DNA of 64,000 nt from Leptodontidium sp. MPI-SDFR-AT-0119 (Eukaryota > Ascomycota > Leotiomycetes > Helotiales > Leptodontidiaceae): assembly GCA_020726505.1 (NCBI GenBank), contig JAHLEZ010000015.1, positions 1,860,001-1,924,000 on the forward strand. Reading direction: 5' to 3'. Positions 36,380 through 48,831 of this stretch are shown one piece after another. The notes under the pieces are model-generated. The model saw only the letters and a list, made by a program, of their open reading frames with translations, did no database searches and was not told where the DNA came from. Numbering within the stretch: position 1 is the stretch's first letter; each line of letters opens with the position of its first letter. Made by a program: the position numbers and the translations under genes.

Positions 36380-38112
36380 ATGTCTGCCGTAACCGTCCGT
36401 CGCCGTTCTTCCCAATATTCGCTTTTTCCCAGCTGTTCTTCCACGCCACTGCAGAACAATCCCGCTAGTCCACCTCCAAACGGAAATGGAAATATTGGCA
36501 ATCTACCACGAAACTTACACAAGCGCCATTCAGAAGGTTCAATACGCGAGCGAGCCAGAAATATATTGCTTCGGGCCTCCCTAAGTACAAACGATTTCCC
36601 GTCAACGAGAAGGTCGAAAAGCAACGACAACAGTAATAATTCTCCCGATCTCGCTACCATTAACCACCACCACCTCTACCAACAACAAGCGAAAAAACAA
36701 CCGAACAATATGGACCGGCTCATTCCTCTCAAACTCGAGGCGAGCATGTCTGATACAAAATCCCCGCCAACTTCGCCGAAATCTCTTCCATTACTGCCTC
36801 TCACAGAAGTCGACTCAGTCCCCATTCCAGCACCGCTCAACCCCGCCAAACCCACCAAGAAATCTCGCCCTGGCCCCGTCACCGACCTGACTATCCTCCC
36901 ATATACTCAAAAAGAGTGGGCTGCAGTCATGGAAGAAGTCAGGATGTTGTACTCGAAAGGCCAATATAAGCATTGTGCTATGAGATGCAAGCAGATTCTT
37001 GACGGAATTAAAGATCCTGTAAGTTTCGAGCGAGGCCTCAAAGATGAACTCCAAAAAAAATTAAATTTATTTACTAACGAAATTTTCAGTATAGAGTTCA
37101 CCCTCTCTATTCGATCTATCTGTCTTTCTTCGCTGCTAGCTCGTTAGAAATGACAGCCAGCACGCTCCACAACCACTCCAGCACCAAACTTCCCCTCTTC
37201 CAGGAATCGCTTGCTTTCTACCAGAAGGCCGAGTCATTCGTTGAATACGCATCTTTCTCCTCCGATCCTAACATCGCCTTCGCCACCCGCCAAATCTCCA
37301 TGTACGGACACGCATCTCACTCCTCCATCTCATCCAGCATCCGCTCCTCAGTAGACTCGGTCTTCTCCCAAGCATCCGCCTCCTCAATGTACTCGGCCTC
37401 CTCATCCACCTACGGCGACTCGCCCACCTTCGAAGAAAGCTCTCTCAAGCGCAGCGCCTCCAACTCCTCCTCATCAGAAGAAAGTGAAGGTTCCAGACGC
37501 CGCTCGGGCCGTTTCCAGAACCGCAAGAAGAAAGTCTCCTTCTCGCTACAACTCCCAACCCTCGATTCCGAAACCTCCCTCGACCTCTCCGCAAACCCCA
37601 GGAACGGAGACGCCATCGCAGCTACATCTATAGCTGATGCCTCAACCCTCCTAGACGCCTTCCCAGCACCTCCTTCAAAAGAGAGCTCTCCATCTCGAGC
37701 CTCATCGCCGGCCAAATCCCCCCGTGAGAGCCTCTCGAGTATCTACCTCTCGCAATCCGTCACGCGCTACCGCACGCACCTCACCTCACTGAAATCGCAA
37801 CTCGTGTTCCACATCTCGTCCATCCACGCGCAAATCAGTACTTTATCTGAAATACGACGGCCGAGACGCTCGAATACGCCGACGCAGTATTCGTTTGATC
37901 GTGAGGGTGGTGAGGAGCTCGAGATGGGGAGAGGGAGAAGTGGAGGTGCAAGTGGGAATGGAGAGGAGAAGGAGAGGGAGAGCCGGAGACCGGAGTTGAG
38001 AGAGAGGATTGAGAGGCTGAAGGAGATGGGGTGGAAGAGGAAAAGGTTCGATGGGGAGAGGTATCGAGTTTTGTGCGAGAAGGCGCTTGGGGAGGTTAAT
38101 GAGCGGCCTTGA
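36380..38112 (+). CDS. Ser-rich fungal protein of unknown function with a TPR-like segment
   Basis: No named family recognised. Exons 36380-37018 and 37090-38112, 71-nt intron, 553 residues. The N-terminal 150 residues are basic, Ser/Pro/Asn-rich and likely disordered. A folded helical segment follows (LPYTQKEWAAVMEEVRMLYSKGQYKHCAMRCKQIL..., about 172-255) that, with the spliced continuation YRVHPLYSIYLSFFAASSLE and the helix LFQESLAFYQKAESF, resembles TPR-type helical pairs. Residues 275-450 are Ser-rich with RKKKVSFSLQLP, which looks phosphorylatable. A charged C-terminal helical region ends at residue 553. The intron is supported because it joins two parts of the helical segment in frame. 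Confidence 0.75.
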
Positions 38113-39177
38113 AATCGTCTCCTTTCCTTTATTCTCACTAAGGAAGGAAGGGGATTATGATATGGGAAGAGAGGATATGAGAAGGACGGAATGAGATGAG
38201 ATTCTTTACGAGATTACGGAACAACACCCCCTTTTCATTTCGACATACGCATACGCACGGAGGCACGCATTTTCATGCATTTTCACCCTTTTTCTTTTTT
38301 CCTTTTTCTAACGGCAGAACGGTGACGAGACTCCGGGGTTTGGGATTTGAGATTTGGACTTAGCGTTTCTACTCTTCTTTGTTGCTGGCCTTTTCTTGCT
38401 TTTTGGTGCATAACTGCTGGGTGGAGGCTTATTTGTTTGAGTGCTTTGTGTTTGTTCGTACATATATGATACCACTTTGATTAGTTTTATAGTCAAGAAA
38501 ACTACCTTTTTCTTTCCCGTAAGAAAAAATTGAAAAAAAAATCCAAATACCATCATTGTTGTGTGTGACTTGAGACTTGAAACTTTGAGACCGACTTTTC
38601 TCTGACCTTTTTGCTGCTTCCCTGGGTGAGACAAATCCATGGTGACATCGGGAGAGTACACTATACTGCTCTGCCTGTATTGTAGGTGTAGGTAGGAGAG
38701 ATAAGTTTGGAGCTTAGTAGCTTACATTTAATTCAGTTCTGTTCCAAGTCATGGATCTTATCTAAGAAAGTGCCTCTGTGCTGGGCTGAACTCGGGTATC
38801 ACGAGGTTAATGAAGGGGCAAGAGACACTAAAGGATGGGAGTTGCAAGGTATACCTAGATAGGGTTTGAATAATCTGTATTTTTGGGGGGAAAGTCTCAA
38901 AGGTAAGAGTAAAGTGTCACTGGCTAATATCGACAAACGCAGAATGAAGTCCATGAAGTAGGAGAGCAGGAGACAGAACGATTGAAAAGTGTAACGTCAG
39001 TCCCTATTTCGGGTATCGGCTTTCGCAAAGAGAACGTAGGAAAATCCCTAAAGCAAAAAAAAGGGAACGAAGAAGAGAGATGTCCTACAGACAGAACCAC
39101 AAGAGACCAGACCAGACCAGACCATGTAACCCAGAAAGAAGCCTAGCTAGCTGGCAAAAACCAACGCAAAGGTCTAT
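38113..39177. other. Intergenic region between two convergent genes
   Basis: 1.07 kb between the stops of the Ser-rich gene and the kinase gene. T-rich tracts around 38285-38310 and 38500-38545 suit 3' UTR sequence. A short (AGACC)n run occurs near 39104-39123. No gene seen. Confidence 0.4.
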
Positions 39178-40644
<1,467 letters not shown>

Positions 40645-41627
40645 GGTTAGCCAGCGTTTTATAGGAACTTTGAGATAGGTGAGGGTAAAAAGAACGTCCA
40701 GCGCTCCCTGGCACAATCTAGCCATCTGCTAATACAGAGGAGAGGATGGATGGTTTCCTGCAAGCAGATCAAGCAAGTGCGGGGTGAAACTCACAACTCA
40801 TCGTCGCTGCCGATTCTAGTACTCTCGCTCAATTGTCTGTCGTGGCTTTTGGCACTTTCCGGCGGCTTGAGGTTGGATGCAGAGAGCAACGTTGAAGAAG
40901 AAGTATGAAGTCACCAGCAAAGTATATGACTTTGAAGTGTGGCCTGGTCTGCCAGTCTGCCTTGCCGTCAGACCTGAACAAGAAACCCCACCCCTCAGCC
41001 GCAGCCAGAGTCCCAGGCCAGGAGGGGCAATGGCTGAGCATCTCAGGGATCCCAGCAAGTGTTTATCATCACGTGGATTGACTTTTCTTTCCTCCTCATA
41101 CAATGTTCTGAAATGATTTAGCGACTTTGAACAGGCTCATTCATGGAACGAAGGCCACCTAGTTACCTGAGGAGGTATCGCTTTGCCGGAGACGAATTTA
41201 GCTAGCCTCGAAAGTTGTATATCATTGAGGCTATTCAGAGCAACAGGCAATAGAGTCATCAAATGTTATTGTCTAAATAGTTGATCCATGGTACACTGTG
41301 CAACACTTCCAGTTCTAGTTCTATTTAAAGGACTTTCCATCGACTCTGCCGCCTATCGATAAGCTCTTGCCTCGCCTTATTCTCCGCAGCCTCAAGGTTC
41401 ACTTTGTACTCTCGCAAGCTTGAATTATTCGCATTGTTTGGACCGGTACCTCTCCTCAACATCCAAATCCCACAGACTCTGCAACCAGCTAGCTACTCGC
41501 CATTCACTGTCCAAGTTTCAAGAACACTCGATCAAAGAAGCAACAGTCCCTTCCTCGCAAAAGAATCAACACATCCCTCGAAACACTCCAAAACAAAAGA
41601 ACATACCCAAGCCGAGGGCGAGCAAGA
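40645..41627. promoter_or_regulatory. Divergent upstream region of kinase and E2 genes
   Basis: 983 bp between the two start codons. Contains dispersed repeat copy B (41101-41195) and a short inverted AGCCTC...GAGGCT pair at about 41203-41231. The rest looks like ordinary promoter and leader sequence. Confidence 0.45.
41101..41195 (+). repeat. Dispersed short repeat, copy B
   Basis: The first 36 bases are 34/36 identical by eye to copy A at 9877, then similarity weakens but returns at TTACCTGAGGAGGTATCGCT. As with copy A the unit lies in the gap between two divergent genes. Confidence 0.6.
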
Positions 41628-42363
41628 ATGAGCTTCGCAACAAAACGTCTGTCAAAGGAGCTGTCGAAGGTTAGCCTTCCCTTCCCTCCGCAGTACTATG
41701 CAAGTCGAATAAGAACAATATCTAACAGGCACATCTAGATCCACGGCACGCTACCTCCAGGAATCGAGTTGGTGACGGCAGAAGGCTTCCAAGAATGGCA
41801 ACTCGACATCAAAGTCCTCGACGCAAACCCACTGTACATGAACAAAGTCTTCCGTTTGAAATTCAAGTTCAGTCCTCAATATCCAATTGGTACGCTCTAT
41901 TCCACCGTTCCCCAAGGGCTTGGTTTGCTTCTCAAGCAAACAAGCAAGCAAGGCAAGCTGGATCGGATCCCCGCTGCCTGCTTCACCTACCCCACCATCC
42001 ATCCATGCATATTATTTCTCCCTTCTACAAGCACTCGAGTCTATGTCTATCTATGTCTTTGTCCAACCCAAGCTAACATATACCTTCCGAATAGAACCCC
42101 CAGAAGTAACCTTCATGCAAACAACCGACCGACCCATCCCCATGCACCCGCACATCTACTCCAACGGCATCATCTGCCTCGACCTCCTCGGCCAGCAAGG
42201 CTGGAGCCCCGTCCAGAACGTAGAGAGCATATGCATGTCCCTGCAGAGCATGCTGACGGGCAATACCAAGAACGAGAGACCCGAGGGCGACCAGTCGTTC
42301 GTGGCGAATAATAGGCGGAGACCGAGGGATATCGATTTTTATTATCATGATAATACGGTTTGA
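41628..42363 (+). CDS. UBE2W/Ubc16-type ubiquitin-conjugating enzyme
   Basis: E2 enzyme; the UBE2W subfamily can attach ubiquitin to the alpha-amino group of disordered N-termini. Exons 41628-41669, 41739-41889 and 42095-42363; introns 69 and 205 nt; 153 residues, close to UBE2W length. The E2 active site reads HPHIYSNGIICLDLL with Cys92; the HPH in place of the usual HPN, and the FYYHDNTV end, are subfamily marks. The fold is completed by GWSPVQNVESICMSLQSMLTGNTKNERP. The second intron is unusually long for this window, and reading through it would give a longer but non-homologous frame. Confidence 0.9.
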
Positions 42364-43465
42364 GGGTTTGCGGTTCGGACTTGAGAAGGAAGGGAAGGGA
42401 GGGGGTGGGTGGCTCTTGGGGATGTTTGGTGAGAGGCTGGGAGGGGATATTGCTTCGGATGGATGGGTGGCCATTACTCCCAAGGCTTTGACATGGAAAG
42501 GCATGGCGTTGCGTTTCGAGGACATGGCATAAGGAACGGATTGTATGAGGGATGACTTCAACGTGCTCTGCTTTGCTCACCATGCATGGGCTGATCCAAA
42601 GTGGTGGGATTCAAACATACATACATAGCCTTTGGATTTGGGGATTCTTGACTTCTGCTTTTCTTTTTTTGGCACTTGAAGAATGGGCATTCTAGCATGG
42701 CGTCTGGTTTCCCTTTCTTGTCTGAGTTGACTCTCGTTTCATAGCGATGATTTGGTTGATAAATGGGAATGGGAATGAGAATAGGGAAATAGAAATTTCT
42801 CTACCGATGTTTACGTGTTGGTTGGAGTGTGGATGGGAAGTGAATGTGAAATGAGTGGCGACTTAACTAATAGTATGTTTCCAAGTATATAAATGCCGTA
42901 GTGAAAGTACTACGTCATCTATAGATGTAGATAGTCGTGCTGGGGACTTTTGAAATTTGAAGTTTGACATTTGAAATTTGTATTGAAGTGACTCTTGATA
43001 TCAAGAAGAGTCGGGACATTGAGAGGAATCAGGACATTGAAATAACTAGACAATGTTGCGAACATAGCAGGGCGAGCACAGGTATTGATTCACACTGTCA
43101 AAGCAATATCCACAAGTAGGTATGTTTGTAGCGACCCTGAAATCCCGAATCCGAAGTCTTGGGTAGTCTTGACCAAGGGCCACTGGGTCAATCATTCCGG
43201 GCACTCAAATATATTCACAAGTCAAAGTCGTATGGCAAATCTACTGCTTGTATTTTCTGTCTTCATTTCTCTCAGCACGGCCATCTTCCCCAGGTATCAT
43301 ATTGGATGCAGCAATCCCAAGCCCTCCTATCTGGCTACCCAGCAACGACGCCACAAAATCCATGCCTGCGATTGCTCTCATATGCTCATCCATCTACTTG
43401 TACAAGTCTAGTTCTTTTTTTGGCTTTATTTTTTCATTTCTTCTTTTGCCCGTTTGTCTGAATGA
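42364..43465. other. Intergenic region between convergent genes
   Basis: 1.1 kb between the stop codons of the E2 and histidyl-tRNA synthetase genes. AT-rich with GAAATTTGA-type simple stretches near 42953-42980. No gene seen. Confidence 0.4.
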
Positions 43466-45491
43466 TTATGATGCTGGAACGGCTCCAATAGCTTCTTGCG
43501 ACGCGGGAGTTACATCAGCCGGCTTCTTTGGATCTGGTGTTGATGTAGCCTCTGGTGCTGCAGATGCCTCCGGTGCAGCTGGAGTTGTCTCAACTGGCTT
43601 CTCAGACTCCGCGACAGGTACGGCGACGGCCTCTGTCGTTGCTGGGATCTTCTCAGTCTCTCCCTTAATACCATCGACAACTCTCAGTCCTTCCGCCTCT
43701 TGAAAGAGACCTTCGAGATCTGCTTTCCGTCTCAGTCTCTGCTTGACCTCGGCAGCGACATCGACTAGGTCGACGAGAATGCCTTCTTTCTCAGGGTGGC
43801 CTTCGCGAAGACCCATCTCCTTGATCTTGACTTTGCCTTGAGCTACTTCATCCTCGCCAATGACGATCGTGAAGGGGACCCCGTTGACTTCTGCGGCTTT
43901 GAACTGGTTGGGTAGCTTTGGCTTGACTTTGTAGAGGAACTCGGCCTGAATGTTCGTTAGTGGAGTTTCATTTGCGCATTGTGGAGAATCCTTACCTTGA
44001 TACCGGCTTCCCATAATCTGGAGCAAATGTCCATTCTCTCCTTCAATAAACCAGTGAAACCCTTTCCGCCAAAAGCCATAACAAAGACATCGACCTCATT
44101 GTTCCGTACTTGAACGGCATTTTTCTCTGCAGCCATCCGCGCTTTGGTAATTGAGAAGATTCTGTCAACACCAAACGAGATTCCCACGCAAGGAATCTGG
44201 TTCTTGCCTGAGAACATGCCCACGAGCTTGTCGTACCGTCCACCAGCGGCCACACTGCCAACGCCTACGCTAGGATCCGAGGAGCGATCCTCATCAGCGT
44301 CTGCTCCTGCTTTAGAAGGTTTCTTCGTGGATCTGGGTGGTGCTGCAGCAGCGGTGGATGTTGTTGCGACAGGTGCCGAGCCTGATGAGCCTTCTGTAAC
44401 AACTTCATAAATGAGACCAGTGTAATAGTCCAGTCCACGTGCTAAGCTCAAGTCAAACGAAACATTATCCAGAGCTCTGAAAGCCTCCAGATACTCAAAC
44501 AGTAGTTCCATGTCCGCGATACCTGCTTTCATCGACTCATTTGCTGCAAGTTTCTCGTCAGCCTTGAGTTTGGCTAGGAGATCCTTTTGGCCCTTCAGGA
44601 CAACATATTCGCCAATCTTGTCTGCGATTTCTGGTTGCAGGCCTTTCTCTTCGGTCATCTCCTTGCGTACTTCCACCCATGGTAACTTGTCCAGTTTGTC
44701 AACTGCAGACGATATAGTACGAATCTTGTCTGTTGGTACCCCGCACACCTCGAAGATACCGTCCAGGATCTTGCGGTGGTTCAGCTTGATCGTGTATGCT
44801 CCCTTCCATCCCAATCCCTCGAAAACTTCAGTTGTGATCCGAATAACTTCCGCATCTGGTAACATAGGGTCGTAAGTACCCGCAATATCGAAATCGCACT
44901 GGTAGAACTCTCGCATCCGTCCCTTGGTCATAGCCGGTTGATCCCGTCTGTAGACCTTCGCGATGTGGTATCTCTTGATATTTTGGACGTCTCGGTTCAT
45001 GGCCAGCCATCTTGCAAATGGTACTGTCAAATCGTACCGCAGAGAGCAGATCTCCCCACCCTGGTCCGCAAGATCGTAGATGAGTTTGCTGTCTTCACCA
45101 TATTTTCCTGACAAGATTTCCTTCAATTCAAAGACTGGGGTATCGATCGTGACTGCTCCGTGGCGCTTGAAAACGTCGGTGATAGTAGAGAAGATTTTGT
45201 CTCGGATTACCATATCCTTTCCCTCCCCTTGTGATTGTCAGTACTGCGTCCAGTCGCACGTGGTTCTGAAGCCAACTCACAATCCTTCGTCCCCTTGGGA
45301 GTCTTCAGCTCGAACTTTTGGCCCTTTGGTGCCATCTTCTCCTCTTCTGTCCTGCGCCTCGCAGTTATGGAGAAATTGCGGGTATTTTGAAATGTTGCAC
45401 AGGCTGGCGGAAATAGAATGGGTGGACGTGAAGGCTGTTTAAGTCGTGTTGATCTCGCAGATCTCAGCAGGTGTCGTTGGAAAGTCTTCAT
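43466..45491 (-). CDS. HTS1: Histidyl-tRNA synthetase, cytosolic and mitochondrial
   Basis: Class II synthetase charging tRNA-His. Exons on the minus strand: 45281-45491, 43996-45227 and 43466-43945; introns 53 and 50 nt; 640 residues from the upstream ATG. The first 52 residues ([19 protein letters not shown]...) are basic, with almost no acidic residues until a TEEEK stretch, and form a clear mitochondrial presequence. A second in-frame ATG at 45335 ([10 protein letters not shown]) would give the 588-residue cytosolic form; the single-gene arrangement parallels yeast HTS1. [19 protein letters not shown] arises by splicing. Class II motifs include [38 protein letters not shown] and [11 protein letters not shown]. 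Residues after about 580 form an Ala/Pro/Glu-rich tail of unknown role. A TGAGTCAT box lies 59-66 bp upstream of the first ATG. Confidence 0.95.
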
Positions 45492-45837
45492 TCACCCTTT
45501 GCAAAAAGATTCGGCTTAAGAAGGCTGTGGAGGGGAAATATGAAAGTTCTGAGTCATTGGTGGGAGGGGAGGTTGATTCGGACGAGGCTGAAGAACCAAT
45601 GGATGGATCCTGGCCTGCAGTGGCCTGGCCCTAGGTGGGTGGAAATCCTTTGGTGTCTTTCCATTTCGCTTGCCCAACCACGACCAGCACGACCCACTGC
45701 CATCGGAGCTTGAGCCCTCACTTGTCCCGCCCGCTTTCTGGCTTCTCTGCCCGCCTTTCATCTCCTCTTCCACTTGTCCACTCTTCCACTCTTCCACTCG
45801 TCACTCATCGCCGCCTCCATGTAGAAGCTCAATCAAG
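45492..45837. promoter_or_regulatory. Divergent promoter of HTS1 and VPS33
   Basis: 346 bp between the two starts. Contains the TGAGTCAT element described separately and a CCAAT at about 45596. The VPS33 side is pyrimidine-rich, as usual near fungal starts. Confidence 0.55.
45550..45557 (-). promoter_or_regulatory. Gcn4/CPC1-type binding site, ATGACTCA (minus strand)
   Basis: The plus strand reads TGAGTCAT, the full bZIP consensus of the general amino-acid control factor. It lies 59 to 66 bp before the mitochondrial ATG of HTS1 and about 220 bp before the cytosolic ATG. Amino-acid control of HTS1 is known in yeast; use of this site here is inferred. Confidence 0.65.
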
Positions 45838-48171
45838 ATGGCTCCTCATGTCGGCTTCGATACTGACCAGATCAAAGACAAGGCTCGGAAGGACCTTCTG
45901 TACTTGCTCGAGGGTGTAAGTAAGGACTCCCACCAACTCGTTGATCTGTGCAAGGCATCAACTGACCCGCTTGCCTGCAGGTGCGAGGAAAGAAGAATCT
46001 GGTCCTTGAGAGGTCTCTGGCTGGCCCAATTGGCATATTCGTCAAATTCTCGACGCTCCAGGACTACGGAGTTGACAAGGTCTTCTTCTTGGAGAATGGA
46101 AATGCGGATGTAAGCCAGCGAAACGTAGTATTCATTGCTCGGGGCGAGAGTGCGAAGCATGCGCAATCGATAGCCGGTACGTTATGCTCGATATTAGCCC
46201 GCCCTTATACACACCGAACTCCTTCCCTCTATGGGCTCTAAAAGTAGACTTCGTAGACGACTGCTTCCACTCTACCTAGTCAGTCTTGAGCCCTACATGA
46301 GTTAACTCAAGCATTGTACGGCACGATTAATAGTGACATTTCCGAAATTTTTATATGCATCTGTACACTGCCATCCCGTGCTGACAATCATGCAGATCAC
46401 ATCAAGCGCATGCAACGAGAAAGCCAAACTGGACATGAATTTTCAATATTCTGGGTTCCGCGGAGAACGCTTGTTTCCGAAAAGATACTCGAGGAAGCTG
46501 GTGTTTTGGGCGATACGAGCATTGCAGAATTCCCACTCTACTTCCTCCCTCTCGAAAAGGACCTACTGTCACTCGAGTTGGACGATTCGTTTTCAGACCT
46601 ATATTTGAGGAGAGATCCCACGCCCACATACCTACTGGCACGTGCTTTGATGTTGATACAGCAAAAACATGGACTCTTCCCTCGCATCACGGGTAAAGGG
46701 GACAATGCAAAGAAGCTTGCTGATCTTCTTGCACGTATGCGACAAGAATTGGTTGCAGGCGAAGACACAAACGAGAGCAACCGGCTAGGCTTGACTCCAA
46801 GTACGACCATCGAAAGTCTCATTGTGATCGATCGCGAAGTCGACTACGCTACACCTCTTCTCACACAATTGACATATGAAGGATTGATTGATGAGGTCGT
46901 AGGGATTCAAAATAACCAAGCGGATGTGGACTCGTCTATTGTTGGTGCTGCTCCTCAACCTGCACCTGGATCTTCGAAAGCGGTGGGTGGAGCAGTGCAA
47001 CCAAAGAAGCGAAAAATTGCACTGGATTCTTCGGACAAACTTTACGAACAGCTAAGGGATACAAACTTTGCGATCGTTGGAAGTCTGTTGAACAAAGTCG
47101 CCAGACGCCTCAAAACTGATTATGATGGCAGACATGGTACGAAGACGACAGCAGAATTGAGAGATTTTGTGAACAAATTGCCTGGATATCAAGCCGAGCA
47201 ACAGAGCTTGAAGATTCATACAGGGCTCGCCGAGGAAATCTTGAAGCATACACGGACAGACCAGTTCAGTCGTTTACTCGAAGTACAGCAGAACTTGGCA
47301 GCTGGTGCAGACCCTTCCTCGCAGCATGATGCTATAGAGGAACTGATTGCGCGAGATGCTCCCCTCACGGAGGTTCTACGGATTTTGTGCCTTGAATCAT
47401 GCATTTCGGGTGGTATTAAACCTCGCGAGTTGGAAGCCTTTAAGAAAATGATCCTTCAAGCCTATGGCTATCAGCACATTCTCACGCTTGACGCCCTTGA
47501 AAAGCTCCAACTACTTCTTTCTCGCAGCTCGCCAATGGCATCCATGATTCCAATGACTGGAGGGCCTGCGAACACCGGAACGAAAACGAACTACACTTAC
47601 TTGCGCAAAGCTCTTCGGCTAATCGTGGATGAAGTCAACGAACATGACCCGAACGACATTGCATACGTCTACAGCGGATATGCACCACTGTCAGTACGCC
47701 TTGTTCAATGTATCCTGCAGAAGCAATACCTCACATCCATTACTCGCGGAGGCAATGCGAATAATACTGCTGGTGTCGCAACAGGCGGTGCATCACAAGG
47801 CTGGCGTGGGTTTGACGACGCAGTGAAGCATGTAAGGGGACAAACTTTTGATGAAGTACAGAAAGGAGAGGACAAAGCCGTAAAGGCTCGCTCCCTCCTG
47901 TCTGGTAGTGGAGAAAAGAAGACTGTTTTCGTTGTATTCTTAGGTGGGATAACTTTCACGGAAATTGCTGCATTGAGGTTCATTGCGAAGAAAGAAGAAG
48001 GTATGCAACATCACTAAGTCCCTTCTTATCAAACTCGACCATACTGACTTTCGCCTTGCAGCACGAAAACAAATTATCATCTGCACAACTTCAATCATAA
48101 GTGGAAACAGGATCATGGACACGGCTATTGAGAAGGCGACATTAGGAAAGAATGTCGTTCAGGATCTGTAG
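45838..48171 (+). CDS. VPS33: Sec1/Munc18-family vacuolar sorting protein VPS33
   Basis: SM-protein subunit of the HOPS and CORVET tethering complexes; guides SNARE assembly at vacuole and endosome. Exons 45838-45915, 45981-46176, 46396-48000 and 48062-48171; introns 65, 219 and 61 nt; 662 residues. Domain 1 contains VRGKKNLVLERSLAGPIGIFVKFSTLQDYGVDKVFFLE, followed by HIKRMQRES..., the conserved SLIVIDREVDYATPLLTQLTYEGLIDE, and the C-terminal FVVFLGGITFTEIAALRFIAKKE. The short last exon (RKQIIICTTSIISGNRIMDTA) completes the SM fold. An insertion after YEGLIDEVVG, Ser/Pro/Ala-rich, occurs at a position that is often variable in fungi. Confidence 0.95.
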
Positions 48172-48831
48172 AACTTTCGAGGCAAATCATGGAAATGCCA
48201 TGGCTTGATAGACTGTCTAATTATAATGTAATCATGATTTGACTAAAATAATTGCACAAGAAGTGAAGCTCATTCAACGAATCATTGACTTTCGCTCGTA
48301 AGATGTGCCTCGACAAAATGCAACGTCGGGGAAAGATATCGTCAAATTAAGCCTCCACGTGATTCTCCGCTTTGGCTTTCGCGAAGTTGTCCCTCATCTG
48401 GGCCGAAGATCTCAGAAGACGATATCAACTATCGAACCGCCCAACCACCCAGCGAACCACCGCGAGTCCTTTAGGGACATCTCTCTCCTTTACGAGCGAC
48501 GGCGATACGACGAGGTAGATGACATAGCGCACCGTTGGGCAGGAACATATGAATGGGGACAATATCGTATGCGACAGGTGAGACCAGTTCCACGTGGTGA
48601 TACATATATCAATATCAAGTCCGTTGAAAAGTCGCTAATACACACAGTCAGACTTCTGAGGATCGATTAATCAATAATTTCGATGATATTGGAGTGAGGG
48701 ACTTGTGGAGGAGTGATATCAAGTGGCAGGGGAGCTTTTCGAGTAGCTGACCAGGCCCAGCCGTTACCGACTACCTTATCCTTCATATATGACCAAACAG
48801 TCAACAAGTCATAGGACTCAGGGATCTCGAG
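48172..48831. other. Intergenic region VPS33 to LSD1
   Basis: 660 bp. A 121-codon open frame (48305-48670, +) lies upstream of the LSD1-type gene but has no family features and its stop precedes the LSD1 ATG; it may be leader sequence with upstream open frames. Otherwise promoter. Confidence 0.4.

Noticed and set aside
41739..42311. Unspliced extension of E2 exon 2 through the 205-nt intron
   Set aside because: Frame stays open but loses the catalytic-cysteine half, which is only reached by splicing to 42095.
48305..48670. 121-codon frame upstream of the LSD1-type gene
   Set aside because: No recognisable family; may be leader sequence. Not enough support for a gene.
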